From contig CAXXMY010000007.1 of the NCBI GenBank assembly GCA_963663635.2, positions 29,353-93,352 of the forward strand: DNA of 64,000 nucleotides. The letters run 5' to 3'. The notes under the pieces are model-generated. The model was not told the DNA's origin, ran no database searches, and saw only the letters and a program-made list of their open reading frames with translations. Position numbers and translations under genes: made by a program. Shown here in pieces: positions 1 through 11,271 of the stretch. Position 1 is the first letter of the stretch. Each line of letters begins with the position of its first letter. Origin of the DNA: Poriferisodalis sp963663635 (GTDB taxonomy: Bacteria; Actinomycetota; Acidimicrobiia; Acidimicrobiales; Poriferisodalaceae).

Positions 1-1062
1 TGGTTGGCTGCGGTCTTCGGAGTCGCCGCAGTGCTGAGCGGCTGCGGCTTGTTGGACCGAGGCGCGACCGACGAAACCGGCGACTCCACCGACAGCACCC
101 AGGTGGCCTCGACGCAACTCACGCCGAGCGTCGACACGATCGAGGTCGTGGTCAAGGATCTGGTCGATGTCGTCGAGGTCGATGGCACGCTCGGATACGG
201 CGAGGCGAGCCCAGTTCCCAACCTGCTCACCGGGATCGCGACGTGGCTGCCCGAGCCCGGTGCCCTGATCGGCTTCGGCGCGCCGCTCTACGAAGTCTCG
301 ACACAACCGGTCGTGCTGCTCGAAGGCACGACACCGCTGCATCGCACGCTCGAGGCGGGCATCGACGACGGGACGGATGTCTTCAGGTTCGAGTCATGGC
401 TGGTCTCACGGGGCCATGCAGAAGGTTTGGATCTCACGGTGGATGAAGAATTCACCGACGTGACGGCCGAAGCGGTCGAGGCGTGGCAGATGTCCGCCGG
501 GCTGCCGGTGACCGGAACAGTCCAGCTTGGCACCGTGGTCTACCGGCCCGAGCCGGTGCGAATCAGCGCCGTGCACGTCGCGCTCGGCGATCGGATCCAA
601 GGTGGTCCGGTGCTTTCGGTCACTTCGACGAGCCGCCACGTGACGGCTGCGCTCGACACCGCCGACGCCGGGCTGCTGCGCACGGGCGACACCGTCAGCG
701 TGGAGTTGCCCGACGGCTCCGAAGTGACCGGTTCGGTGACGTTTGTGTCCAGCATTGCGCGCACCGAGGGCCAAGGACAGCAACAGTCGTCGTTCCTCGA
801 TGTAGAGATCGGGCTTGAAGGCGCGGGCAGCGCGTTCGACGAAAGTCCCGTGACGGTTCGGGTCTCTGAGGTGCTCGCGCACGACGCCACCGTGGTGCCC
901 ATCGCAGCCCTCGTGGCACTGGCCAACGGCGGCCACGCAGTGGAGGTAGTGGACGAAGTCGGGACAAGCCGTCTGGTCGGGGTCGCAGTGGGTGCCATAC
1001 ACCGCAACGAGGTCGCCATCGAAGGCGACGTCACGGCGGGCCAAGCCGTCGTTGTGCCCTGA
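1..1062 (+). CDS. Efflux-type periplasmic adaptor lipoprotein with peptidoglycan-binding-like domain (5' end outside window)
   Basis: The frame is open to the window edge, so the true start lies upstream. The visible N-terminus is a hydrophobic segment ending in a lipobox-like LSGC, which points to a lipid-anchored extracytoplasmic protein. A Thr/Asp-rich linker follows. At about residues 125-175 there is a helical module (SWLVSRGHA ... VEAWQ ... GLPVTGTV) like PG_binding_1 domains found in actinobacterial HlyD/MacA-like adaptors. The C-terminal half is beta-rich and resembles a barrel and membrane-proximal domain of such adaptors. The stop codon overlaps the ATG of the ABC ATPase (TGATG), and a MacB-like permease follows, so this is most likely the adaptor of a three-component MacAB-like exporter. 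The substrate is unknown. Confidence 0.72.
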   Translation, partial: WLAAVFGVAAVLSGCGLLDRGATDETGDSTDSTQVASTQLTPSVDTIEVVVKDLVDVVEVDGTLGYGEASPVPNLLTGIATWLPEPGALIGFGAPLYEVSTQPVVLLEGTTPLHRTLEAGIDDGTDVFRFESWLVSRGHAEGLDLTVDEEFTDVTAEAVEAWQMSAGLPVTGTVQLGTVVYRPEPVRISAVHVALGDRIQGGPVLSVTSTSRHVTAALDTADAGLLRTGDTVSVELPDGSEVTGSVTFVSSIARTEGQGQQQSSFLDVEIGLEGAGSAFDESPVTVRVSEVLAHDATVVPIAALVALANGGHAVEVVDEVGTSRLVGVAVGAIHRNEVAIEGDVTAGQAVVVP

Positions 1063-1802
1063 TGCGAATCCAGCACGTCGAACGTCCTCGGAACCCTGGG
1101 CGCCGCCGGTCAGCTGCGCCCGCGGTGCTCGCGCTGACCGATGTCACCAAGACCTACCCCGGTGTTCAGCCTGTTCACGCGCTCGCTGGGGTCAGTCTCG
1201 ATGTACGCCGCGGCGAGCTTGTGGCCGTGGCGGGACCTTCGGGTTCGGGCAAGAGCACGATGCTCAACATGATGGGGGCGCTCGACCGTCCGAGTTCCGG
1301 AGAGGTGACGATCGAAGGACATGCGCTCGGCGGGTTGTCGGATCGTCGGGTCTCGACGCTGCGCGGACAGCGCATCGGGTTCGTCTTCCAGCAGTTCCAC
1401 CTCATTGCAGGGCTCGATGCGCTCGACAACGTTGCGACGGGTCTGCTGTATCAAGCAGTGCCGGTCGCACAGCGCCGTCAACGCGCAGAGCGCATGCTCG
1501 ATCTCGTCGGTCTCGGCGATCGTGCAGCCCATCGCCCTGCCGAACTGTCCGGGGGCGAGCGCCAGCGAGTGGCCATCGCCCGCGCGCTCGTCGGCAACCC
1601 TGCGATCCTGCTCGCCGACGAGCCCACCGGGAACCTGGACTCGCGCACGGCGGCCGGGATCGTGTCGTTGCTGCGCGACTTGAATTCCGCTGGCAGCACG
1701 ATTGTGGTGATCACACATGACCGTGAATTGGCCGCAGCGATGCCCCGCACCGTGTCGCTGTTAGACGGGCGCGTCGATCACGACACCGCCAGGGCGGCCT
1801 GA
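1062..1802 (+). CDS. ABC transporter ATP-binding protein, MacB/LolD-like
   Basis: A 246-residue ATPase subunit. Walker A GPSGSGKST lies at about residues 58-66, the Q-loop at FVFQQFH, the signature LSGGERQ at about 160, and Walker B with catalytic Glu at ILLADEPTG followed by the D-loop NLDSR; the switch His is in VITHD. This complete set supports an active ATPase. The first 20 residues are basic and unusual, so a later start is possible, but the ATG at 1062 overlaps the upstream stop by one base and fits translational coupling. It should energise the FtsX/MacB-type permease just downstream. The family moves lipoproteins, peptides or drugs from the membrane rather than importing solutes. Confidence 0.9.
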   Translation: MRIQHVERPRNPGRRRSAAPAVLALTDVTKTYPGVQPVHALAGVSLDVRRGELVAVAGPSGSGKSTMLNMMGALDRPSSGEVTIEGHALGGLSDRRVSTLRGQRIGFVFQQFHLIAGLDALDNVATGLLYQAVPVAQRRQRAERMLDLVGLGDRAAHRPAELSGGERQRVAIARALVGNPAILLADEPTGNLDSRTAAGIVSLLRDLNSAGSTIVVITHDRELAAAMPRTVSLLDGRVDHDTARAA

Positions 1803-1805
1803 TCA

Positions 1806-3080
1806 ATGTCGAGCGCAGCCCCCGGAGCAGACATCGCGGACATCGCCGTCGACGATGCGACAGCCGCGCGTGCTGCGCGCAGCCGCATGCGACTTCGCGA
1901 TGTGGTCGGCACGGGAACGCTGGGACTGCGTGCACGCCGGGCACGCACCACGCTCAGCTCCATTGGCATAGCCATCGGCATTGCCGCCATGGTGTCGGTG
2001 CTTGGCATCGCGGCATCCAACGATGCCCAGTTGCAGGCCGATCTCGACGCACTCGGACCGGATCTGTTGGAGCTCGCTCCCGGCGAGTCGCTCACCGACG
2101 GCGAGGTCGAGCTGCCGCCTGCCTCGGCAGCAATGATCGAACGAATCGGGCCGGTGCGCGTCGCCGCCGCGGCCAGCATCGTGGACGCGACAGTGCGGCG
2201 CAACGAGTTCATTCCCGCAGGCCAGACCGGCGGGATTGCCGTGGTGGCAGCCGACGGCGACTTGCGCGGAGTGCTCGACATCACGATGGCTCATGGTCGA
2301 TGGCTTGATGCCGGAACTCGAACGCTTCCCAACGTCGTGCTCGGTGCGGTCGCGGCGCAACGGCTCGGCATCCGCGACGTGGCCGATGCCCCGCAGGCGT
2401 AACTGTCCGGCGTGTACTTCACCGTCATCGGCATTGCCGACCCGGCCCCGCTTGCACCCAGCATCGACCGGTCAGCAGTCATCGGCGAGCCGATCGCGGA
2501 GCAACTCTTCGACTTCGAGCGATCACCCAGCCGGATCTACGTGCGCACGGGCGCCCATGTGCCTGACGATCCCGAACTGCTCGACAACGTGCGGGAGGTC
2601 ATGGCCGCAACGGTTCGGCCGCAGGCGCCCGCCGAGATCGACGTCAGCCGTCCCAGCGACCTGATCGCTGCCCGCCAGTACACCGAGGCGGCCTTCACCG
2701 GGCTGCTGCTCGGCCTCGGAGCCGTGGCGTTGCTGGTCGGCGGGGTCGGCATCGCAAACGTCAGGCCGATCTCGGTACTCGAGCGCCGCACCGAGATCGG
2801 CCTGCGCCGAGCACTCGGTGCTACCCGACGCCACATCGCGCAGCAGTTCCTCGTGGAATCGGCCCTGCTGGCGGTGCTGGGCGGCGCAGGCGGCGTCGCC
2901 ATCGGCGCAGCGATCACGATCTTCTACGCCCGCAACCAGCAGTGGGTCGTCTCCGTACCTGCCACGGCCCTGGCCGGAGGCATCGCCGCAGCGCTGGCCA
3001 TCGGCGCGCTGGCAGGCATCTACCCAGCACTCCGAGCCGCCCGCACCGATCCCACCCAAGCAGTGCACCCGACGACCTGA
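1806..3080 (+). pseudogene. MacB/FtsX-like ABC permease interrupted by an in-frame TAA
   Basis: Two same-frame segments (1806-2402 and 2412-3080) together form a permease of about 424 codons. The first has the N-terminal transmembrane helix (ARRARTTLSSIGIAIGIAAM) and the start of the MacB periplasmic domain. The second continues that domain (VYFTVIGIADPAPL) and ends with three FtsX-type helices (LLLGLGAVALLVGGVGIAN, then the ERRTEIGLRRALGATR loop). Only one codon, TAA at 2400-2402, separates them, and GTG at 2412 could re-initiate. The adaptor and ATPase upstream are intact. Either this is a recent nonsense mutation, a sequence error, or the two halves are made separately. Translation of the second half as a working half-permease is unlikely because the break lies within the periplasmic domain. 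Confidence 0.75.
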
Positions 3081-3157
3081 CGACGAACACGGAGCGGTCC
3101 ACATCTCCCCCGAAACTCACAGCACTAGCCACGGCTGCCGGACTTGGCTGCCCTCGA

Positions 3158-3364
3158 ATGACCGACCGAGAGTTCCTCCGGCGGCTGCGGCACTACGCTC
3201 GCAAGCAGGGCTTGGAGCTGAGGCACCAGCCCGGCCGCGGCAAAGGCAGCCACTCAATGATCTGGATAGGGATGCGAAGCACAATCCTGCGGGAAGGCGA
3301 GCTGCAAGCTGGACTTCTCCGCTCGATGCTGCGAGACCTCGACATTCCCAAAGGAGACTTCTGA
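3158..3364 (+). CDS. hicA: HicA-like type II toxin
   Basis: A 68-residue basic protein starting MTDREFLRRLRHYARK. It has the HicA pattern: an N-terminal helix, then a Gly-rich strand carrying the candidate catalytic His (GRGKGSHSMIW), then a C-terminal helix LLRSMLRDLDI. HicA proteins are small double-stranded-RNA-binding-fold mRNA interferases. The ATG at 3158 was chosen because it gives the family length; upstream in-frame sequence is antisense-like permease tail. The stop is three bases before the GTG of a HicB-like antitoxin, the usual operon order. Family assignment is from motif recognition only. Confidence 0.7.
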   Translation: MTDREFLRRLRHYARKQGLELRHQPGRGKGSHSMIWIGMRSTILREGELQAGLLRSMLRDLDIPKGDF

Positions 3365-3367
3365 GAC

Positions 3368-3844
3368 GTGCGCTATGCCTACCCCTGTGAGATCGTGCGT
3401 GACGAGGAAGAAGCTCGTGCCACTGGACGCGAGGCGTATCTCGCGACATTCCCCGGTGTCCACGGCGCACACACTGGCGGTTGGTCGCTGGAGGGGGTGC
3501 GCGACCGACTCCAGGATTGCTTGGAGACGGCGCTCGACTTGTACGTGCGGGACGGGCAGGACATACCGGAGCCCCGCGACCCATCGCCAGGACAGATTCT
3601 CGCCTCGGTGTCGCCTGCGGCAGCCGCCACGTTTGCCCTCTACACCGCGATGCGCGAGCAAGGAGTCTCGATAGCTGAACTCGCTCGTCAGCTCGGAATC
3701 CGTGAGTCCAGAGTGCGGCGCCTCATCGACCGGCAGCGCTCCTCACGGCCTGCGGACATGGAGCGAGCGCTGGCGGCTCTCGGTCGCCACCTTGTCGTCG
3801 AGGATCAACCGTCCGACTCGATCTACTCCTCGGTCGACGCTTGA
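3368..3844 (+). CDS. hicB: HicB-like antitoxin with C-terminal helix-turn-helix
   Basis: A 158-residue protein read from GTG at 3368. The N-terminal half has the HicB partial RNase-H-like fold pattern (YPCEIVRDEE ... YLATFPGVHGAHTGG ... LQDCLETALDLYV). The C-terminal part, about residues 105-140, is a predicted helix-turn-helix (VSIAELARQLGIRESRVRRLID). HicB proteins neutralise HicA and usually repress the operon through this DNA-binding domain. The gene follows the HicA-like toxin by three bases. No palindromic operator stood out upstream of the pair, so autoregulation is assumed from the family. Confidence 0.72.
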   Translation: MRYAYPCEIVRDEEEARATGREAYLATFPGVHGAHTGGWSLEGVRDRLQDCLETALDLYVRDGQDIPEPRDPSPGQILASVSPAAAATFALYTAMREQGVSIAELARQLGIRESRVRRLIDRQRSSRPADMERALAALGRHLVVEDQPSDSIYSSVDA

Positions 3845-4032
3845 GGGGCTAGCAGACCTCATCGACACCGGTTGGCGCCGCGACAGCGCTGTGCCCGTCT
3901 GTGCCTTCGGGTCCACACAGGTGGGTGACCGACAGGGTCTAGGTGCCGCCATCTCGACGGGCAGCCTCCAAGAATTCAACCAACCCCACCCTTGTGCACC
4001 ATCGAACAAAACAGCGCCGCACTGACAACGAG

Positions 4033-4959
4033 CTATGGCGGCGGGATCACGCCCTTGCGTTCGACAATTAGCCGGTACGCCTCGGGTCGGCGGTAGCGGC
4101 TGAAGTTGAACAGGGTGTCTTTGTACTGCGAGCACCAATCCAGATCACAGCGGGCGATGATGAGCTCGTCGCCGTCGGTGACGGCCTGAGCCACGATCTG
4201 GCCTGACGGTGCAATGACTGCCGAATGCGCCAGCGACTCGACGCCTTCTTCGGTGCCGCCCTTGGCGACTCCTACCACCCAGGTGCCGTTCTGGTAGGCG
4301 CCCGCCTGCATCACGAGATGATTGTGGAATGCCTGCAGCGGGTCCTGGATCGGGTCGGGCGCGTAGTGCAGCGGTGTGTTGTAGCCGATGAAGATCATCT
4401 CGACGCCCTGAAGGCCCATCACGCGGTAGGTCTCGGGCCAGCGCCGGTCGTTGCACAGTGCAATGCCCATCACGCCGCCGAATGCCCGCCACACGCTGAA
4501 TCCCTCGGCAGATTCGGTGAAATAGCGACGCTCGAGATGCTGGAAGGGGCGCTGGGGCTCGTGCTCTTCGTGTCCCGGAATGTGCACCTTGCGGTACTTG
4601 GCGACGAGGGTGCCATCCTGATCAACGAGGATCGCAGTGTTGTAGCGATGCCCGTCGGGCGTCAGCTCGGCATACCCCAGGTGGAAACCGATACCCAGGC
4701 GCTTGGCCTCGTCGAACAGCGGCTGGGTCTCCGCCGATGGCATCTCGGTTTCGAAGTACGCCAGCAGCTCTGGTGAGTCGTCGGGAAAGAACCAGCGGGG
4801 GAAGAAGGTGGTGAGCGCCAGTTCGGGGAACACGACGACATCGCAGCCACGTTCGGCACCCTGGTGCAGCAGCGCTATCAGGCGCTTCACCACGCTGGCA
4901 CGAGTCTCGTAGCGGGCGATCGGTCCGAGCTGTGCCGCGCCGACGGTGAGCGGCCTCAT
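4033..4959 (-). CDS. N-carbamoyl-D-amino acid hydrolase (nitrilase superfamily)
   Basis: A 308-residue carbon-nitrogen hydrolase. The Glu-Lys-Cys triad is visible: Glu46 in VVFPELALTTF, Lys124 in AKYRKVHIPG and Cys169 in ALCNDRRWPETYRVMG. The CNDRRWPE block and RVMGLQG are typical of D-carbamoylases, which cut N-carbamoyl-D-amino acids to D-amino acid, CO2 and ammonia. The start was placed at the ATG at 4959 because it overlaps the stop of the upstream carbamoylase gene (ATGA), even though an open extension reaches 5016. Enantiomer preference is inferred from the motif. Confidence 0.85.
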   Translation of the reverse strand: MRPLTVGAAQLGPIARYETRASVVKRLIALLHQGAERGCDVVVFPELALTTFFPRWFFPDDSPELLAYFETEMPSAETQPLFDEAKRLGIGFHLGYAELTPDGHRYNTAILVDQDGTLVAKYRKVHIPGHEEHEPQRPFQHLERRYFTESAEGFSVWRAFGGVMGIALCNDRRWPETYRVMGLQGVEMIFIGYNTPLHYAPDPIQDPLQAFHNHLVMQAGAYQNGTWVVGVAKGGTEEGVESLAHSAVIAPSGQIVAQAVTDGDELIIARCDLDWCSQYKDTLFNFSRYRRPEAYRLIVERKGVIPPP

Positions 4960-6233
4960 GCCGCAGCCCCAGTGCTCGTGATCGCGTCGTCGATTTCGCC
5001 GTTGGCGAGACGCCACACAACGTCAGCCAGCAGATTCGCGCCGGCTTCGATGTCCTCCGGTGCCGTGTACTCAGCCGGGTTGTGACTGACACCGTCGAAA
5101 CTGGGCACGAAGATCATGCCGGTCGGGCACACACGCGCCAGCATTTGGGCGTCGTGGCCTGCGCCCGAGGGCATGCGGCGGTGCGTCAGGCTCGCTTCGG
5201 CGGTGCAACGCTCGACCAGATCGATGACCGCCGGATGAAAGTCGACTGGCTCGAAGCGAGCTGTCCGCCGCATGGCAGCATCAAGATGCTCGCCTTCGGC
5301 GATGCGAGCGACGATCTCATCGAGTCGCGCCTCGGCATGCTGCAGCATTCCCTCTGAGGTATTCCGCAGGTCCACTGTCATCACGGCCGAACCGGCAATG
5401 ACGTTCACCAGGTTCGGCACGAGCGAGATAGACCCCACAGTGCCGACCTGCGAATCGCCAATGTTGTGCGCCATCTCGCGCACCTCGCCGGCAATGCGAC
5501 ACGCCGCCAGGCCCGCATCCCGCCGCAGCGGCATCGGCGTGGTGCCCGCATGATTCGACTGCCCCCTCAGCGTTACCTCTGTCCACGAAATGCCCTGCAC
5601 ACCTTCCACGACGCCGATCTGGATCCCGTGGAATTCCAGCACCGGGCCCTGCTCGATGTGCAGCTCCATATAGGCATACGGCACCGTGCCCGGGACTGGC
5701 GCCGAGCCGCGATAGCCGATGCGGTCGAGTTCATCACCGACGGTGATGCCCTCCCGGTCCGTGATCTCCAGCGCTTCTTCGAGAGCCATTCCCCCGACGT
5801 AGGCGAGGCTGCCCAGCATGTCGGGAGCGAATCGGCTGCCTTCCTCGTCGGTGAAGTACGCCACTGACAGCGGGCGGGCCGGCGCAGCGCCGCCGGCGAG
5901 CACCGACTCGATGACCTCCAAACCAGCCAGCACGCCGAGATTGCCGTCGTAGCGGCCGCCCGTGGCGACGGTGTCGATATGGCTGCCCATCATCACCGAA
6001 TCGGCGACGCGGCCCGGTTCGGTGCAGGCCACCACGTTGCCGAGCCTGTCGATGGTGACGTCGAGCCCCAGGTCGGCCATCCAGGTGCACACCAGGTCTC
6101 GCCCAGCGCGGTCCTCGTCGGTGAGCGCCAAACGGCAGTTGCCCTGCGTGCCCTCGATGGCGCCGATCTGGGCCAGCTCGTCGAGCCGTCTCATCAGCCG
6201 TTCGCCGTCGATGCGGGGTGCTCCAGCACGCAT
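4956..6233 (-). CDS. M20-family Zn-dependent N-carbamoyl-L-amino acid hydrolase / allantoate amidohydrolase
   Basis: A 425-residue member of the amidase/hydantoinase-carbamoylase group of peptidase family M20. Expected metal ligands and catalytic acids are visible: GSHIDTV (His85), GGRYDGNLG (Asp96), FTDEEGSRF (Glu130-131), ELHIEQGP and, near the end, VSHNPAEY. The dimerisation-domain signature SNHAGTTPM is also present. Members hydrolyse N-carbamoyl-L-amino acids, allantoate or ureidoglycolate, and sequence alone does not settle which. It is the first gene of a two-gene operon and overlaps the D-carbamoylase by four bases. Pairing of L- and D-type enzymes suggests use of racemic hydantoin-derived carbamoyl amino acids. 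Confidence 0.82.
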   Translation of the reverse strand: MRAGAPRIDGERLMRRLDELAQIGAIEGTQGNCRLALTDEDRAGRDLVCTWMADLGLDVTIDRLGNVVACTEPGRVADSVMMGSHIDTVATGGRYDGNLGVLAGLEVIESVLAGGAAPARPLSVAYFTDEEGSRFAPDMLGSLAYVGGMALEEALEITDREGITVGDELDRIGYRGSAPVPGTVPYAYMELHIEQGPVLEFHGIQIGVVEGVQGISWTEVTLRGQSNHAGTTPMPLRRDAGLAACRIAGEVREMAHNIGDSQVGTVGSISLVPNLVNVIAGSAVMTVDLRNTSEGMLQHAEARLDEIVARIAEGEHLDAAMRRTARFEPVDFHPAVIDLVERCTAEASLTHRRMPSGAGHDAQMLARVCPTGMIFVPSFDGVSHNPAEYTAPEDIEAGANLLADVVWRLANGEIDDAITSTGAAA

Positions 6234-6407
6234 GGTTCTATTCTCGCATCGGCGCAGCGTTGTGCTGTTCGGTCGGCAGGATCATCGGTGGGTGAGACGA
6301 GCAAAGTGCCGAGAGCACGCAAGGGACTCGAGTTGGCCGTCTGAGGGTCATTATGGTCTGGGCGGCTAGACATGATGAGCGTCTGTTGACGGCGCTGAGG
6401 GTGGGGC

Positions 6408-6671
6408 GTGGCGCTCCGAAAGGGGCGAATGGCGCTCCTCTTGGGCGCGGTGCTCGCAAATGTGTTGAGCGTCGTGCCGAACGCCGCACCGTCCGGCGCT
6501 GCCGAGATCGACGTGAGTGAGTCGGTTGTCGCGGGCGTCAACGCCACGTCGCCGTCTGATGTGGGCACCGCGGCGTCACTTGTTGCAGCCGGCATAGGTG
6601 ACGCGATGGTGTTCGCTGAATCCGCGGCTTCTCTTGGAACAGGCGCAGCAGGAGACTTGACCGCGCAGTAA
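6408..6671 (+). pseudogene. N-terminal fragment of a CWB2-repeat surface protein
   Basis: An 87-residue open frame with a signal-peptide-like start (MALLLGAVLANVLSVVPNAAPSGAAE) and the beginning of a cell-wall-binding repeat 2 unit. Its stretch SPSDVGTAASLVAAGIGDA closely matches SLADVGTAASLVASGGADA in the full CWB2 protein at 31.3 kb. It stops just before the left tip of a decayed IS3 element at about 6680. It is therefore most likely a gene cut by the insertion, with the rest lost or rearranged. The exported repeat-protein frame at 7.8-9.6 kb could be a distal part of the same or a neighbouring surface gene, but this is not provable from sequence. Confidence 0.6.
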
Positions 6672-6679
6672 CCCGAGGG

Positions 6680-7690
6680 TGCTTCCCCCCATTGGCCGGT
6701 TATCTCGATTGGGAGGTGGCGATGGCCCTAATGCGGGAACTGCTGCGGGCTGGGCCGGTGTGCCGTCTGGTCGGTCGCGGCGGTCGTTCAGCCGGGAGTT
6801 CAGGTCTGACGCGGTGGCGTTGGTGCTTGATGAGGGCCGTTCGGTCGCGTCGGTGGCCCGCAGCTTGGGGATCGGGGAGACGAACCTGGGTGCCCGAGGC
6901 GGCCCAGGTGTCCCGTCAGGCGTTCTATGACTGGCGGCGCCGGCATGCGGCGGGGCCGACGGGGCGTGAGCTCGCCGAGGCGGACCTGGTCGCCGAGATC
7001 TGTCGTGTGCATGGCGCATCGGGCGCCGCGTTGGGTCCCCTCGGGGACCGCAGAGCTTCGCGCCGGGGGCCAAGTTGTGAACCGCAAGCGGGTGGAACGG
7101 CTCATGAGAGCCCACCGCATTGCGGGGATCCGTCCGCGGCGCCCCAAGCGCACCACCATCCCCGCCCGCACCGCGCCGAAGCTGCCGGACCTGCCGTGCC
7201 GGGACTTCGCGCCCGGTGCCCCGGATCGTGCGTGGGTCGCGGACATCACCTATGTGCGCACCGGGCAGGGCTGGCTGTACCTGGCGGCCGTGCTCGATCT
7301 GGGATCGAGGCGGCTGTTGGGCTACCAGATGAGCGACCGGATCGACACACGGCTCGCCCACGACGCCCTCGACATGGCCGGCGCTGCCCGCATCGTCCCC
7401 ATCTCACACCTCCGCAATCGAGGTGTTGCGACCACCGGTTGAATCCGGCCAATACCAGGCTGGAAATCTCAAGAAATCGGTCACCGGCTGGCGCCTCGCC
7501 CAGTCCGTGGGCACAGTGGGATCCTCAGCGGACAACGCCGCCGCCGAAGCGATCTGCACTCTCAAGCGAGAGCTCGTCAGCCGGCACAGCCACCCCGACC
7601 GGCCAACGGGCGATGTGCCGAGATCCAAACACCGCGGCCTGTTACCGCGCCAACCGCACAACGACTTCCGGGACCCTGTTAGCAACCAAA
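6680..7690 (+). mobile_element. Decayed IS3-family element
   Basis: Several frames each carry parts of an IS3 transposase in order. OrfA HTH residues (SREFRSDAVALVLDEGRS) are at about 6785-6890. OrfB start (VSRQAFYDWRRRHA) is at about 6910-6990. The integrase core (RAWVADITYVRTGQGWLYLA) is at about 7225-7290. The C-terminal part (DNAAAEAICTLKRELVSRH) is at about 7530-7590. At least three frame changes separate them, so no transposase is made. The left tip TGCTTCCCCCC at 6680 matches, in reverse complement, the tip GGGGGGAAGC of the IS3 remnant ending at 51268. The right tip is not recognisable. The core is interrupted at 7422-7449 by an IS30-type end. Confidence 0.7.
7422..7449 (+). repeat. 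IS30-type terminal repeat inside the IS3 remnant
   Basis: These 28 bases match the right end of the IS30 element at 50940-50967 at nearly every position; GGTGTTGC and TTGAATCCGGC are shared exactly. Only about 50 bp of IS30-like sequence precede it. The following bases, CAATACC, fall at the IS3 GSQYT codons, the same position as at the other locus. Confidence 0.65.
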
Positions 7691-9595
7691 CGCGCGCAAG
7701 TGCCCAGCCGACCCGGCCCGCGAACCACCTCGCCGTAGCGCGCTCATATATGCCACATTTGAGCTATTGCATCAACCTGTGTCTGCTCGACTGACCTGGG
7801 GTCGCTGGCGCCAGGGACGCTGCGCCGCGCCGGCCGCATCGTCGCTTCCGCGGATTGCATCTCGTGGAAGCGCGTCACGAACTCGGCTTCATTACGCGCG
7901 CCGCGACACGCTCCGCGTCGCGGCAGTGTCGCAGATCACTGTCGATGCGTCGTCGACCGCGGTGGACACGTACCTGTATGCGCTGTGCGGCAGCGGCTCG
8001 ACAGCGCAGGTACTCGATTCCGACGCCGCGGTGACGACCGGCGCGTTCACGCTCACCGTCACGACCGCAGCGCACGCGTCCGCGGTGCGCATTGTCGACC
8101 TCGACGACAAATCCGTGGCGGGCTCGGGGAACGTGACGGTTGCCGAGCCGTTCACCGTCGAGCCTGTCACCGCCGTGTGCACCGCAGCGTCGCCGGCGGG
8201 CCCGGCGACGGTGAGCGCCGGCACCGGCGGGGACCGCACTGTGTCGATGAGCGTCGCTGTCGGCACGACTGCGACGGTCACGGTCACGGTCACGTGCGGA
8301 AACGACGGCAGAACCGAAACGACAGCCACCGCCCGGCTCACCGCCACCGCCGCGCAGCGCGTCACCGGGGTCACGGTGACCGCGACATCGGGCGAGTCGT
8401 GCACCGCGGCGACAGCGGCGGGCTTCGACAACAGGTACGCGTGCACGATGACGCGCGGCGCCGCGCTGTCGCTGTCGGTGTCCGCGGACGCCAACACCGA
8501 CGGGCCCCAGATGAGCTGGACCCACGACACCGCCATCACCGTCGAGATCACCGCGGTGAACGGCGGAGCATGCACCGAGTCCGTCCAGACCCCGCCCACA
8601 GGCATCGACACGCTGTGGGACTGCAAGATGAGCAGCGTCGGACAGTTCAGCGTGCTGGGCAACGCGGTCTCGAGCGAGCGCTCTATCGCGTCGACGTGGA
8701 CCGCGGCGCCCGGTGTCGCGCTGGTGTCCCAGACGCCGCTGGGCCTCCAGCAGCCCGACGCGTTGCGCACCGCGTACCGCAAAGCGAACCGTGCAGCGCT
8801 GAGCTGCACCGCGAACGGCACCGCGACGCTGGTCGCGACGTTCGGCACCGGCGCCGCTGCCGCGACCCGCACCGCCCGGCTTGCCGTCGAGTGCGTGGCC
8901 CCGGTCGAGATCTCCGGCCTGGACGACCGCACCGAGACGGGCACAGGCACCGTGACGGTGGCCGAGCCGTTCACCGTGGAGCCGGTGACCGCGGTGTGCA
9001 CGGCGGCGTCGCCGACGGGCACCGCGACGGCACGGTTCTCTGCCAGCTATCGGGACGTCTGCGACGACCCGATCGGGGTGCTCGCTGCCGGCACCACGAC
9101 ACGATCGGGCGCCATCACGCAGAACGCGGACTGCACATCGCCTCAGCGCGCGACCAGCGGCCGCCCCTATTGCGCCCGACGGCACACCTTCACCCTCGAC
9201 GGCCCCGCAGCGGTCATCATCGACGTGGGATCCGCCGCTTCCAATAAGAGCACCCTCGACACCTACCTACTGCTGCTCAACGGACACAGCCCCACCGGCA
9301 CCGCCGCCGCGCTGGGCCGCAACGACGACATCGGACCCGGCCACCGCACCCACCAGCACAACTCGCGCCTCACAGGCATCAAGCTGGCCCCCGGCAGCTA
9401 CACCATCGAAGCCACCACCCACAACGCCGCCAGCTACGACCTGGTCATCTCCGCGGTCACCGTCAACGGCATCAGCACCGACACGCACGTCGTCCAAAAC
9501 CGGGCTACCGCATTCATCTTCCGATACGCACCCCCCAACGCCACCATCACCGTGCCCACAAGCCAACAATCCCCCGGCGTCACCGCCACACTCGA

Positions 9596-11176
<1,581 letters not shown>

Positions 11177-11271
11177 GAACTGAGGCTATGTTCCGCGGGC
11201 AGCGCCGTGATGCACGCCCCGCCGATGGCAGCAGGGCGCAAGGGAGGCCCCGGATCAATGACACTGGACCG

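Noticed and set aside
2400..2402. Stop-codon recoding in the permease
   Set aside because: The codon is TAA, not TGA or TAG, and no recoding hairpin or pyrrolysine/selenocysteine genes are visible.
3845..4032. Possible genes in the gap between hicB and the D-carbamoylase
   Set aside because: Short open frames there show no ribosome-binding site or domain, and cover antisense of the neighbours; nothing supported.
7875..9185. Minus-strand open frame of 436 codons, Arg/Gly-rich
   Set aside because: Antisense to the PPC-like repeat protein; low-complexity composition and no recognisable domain.
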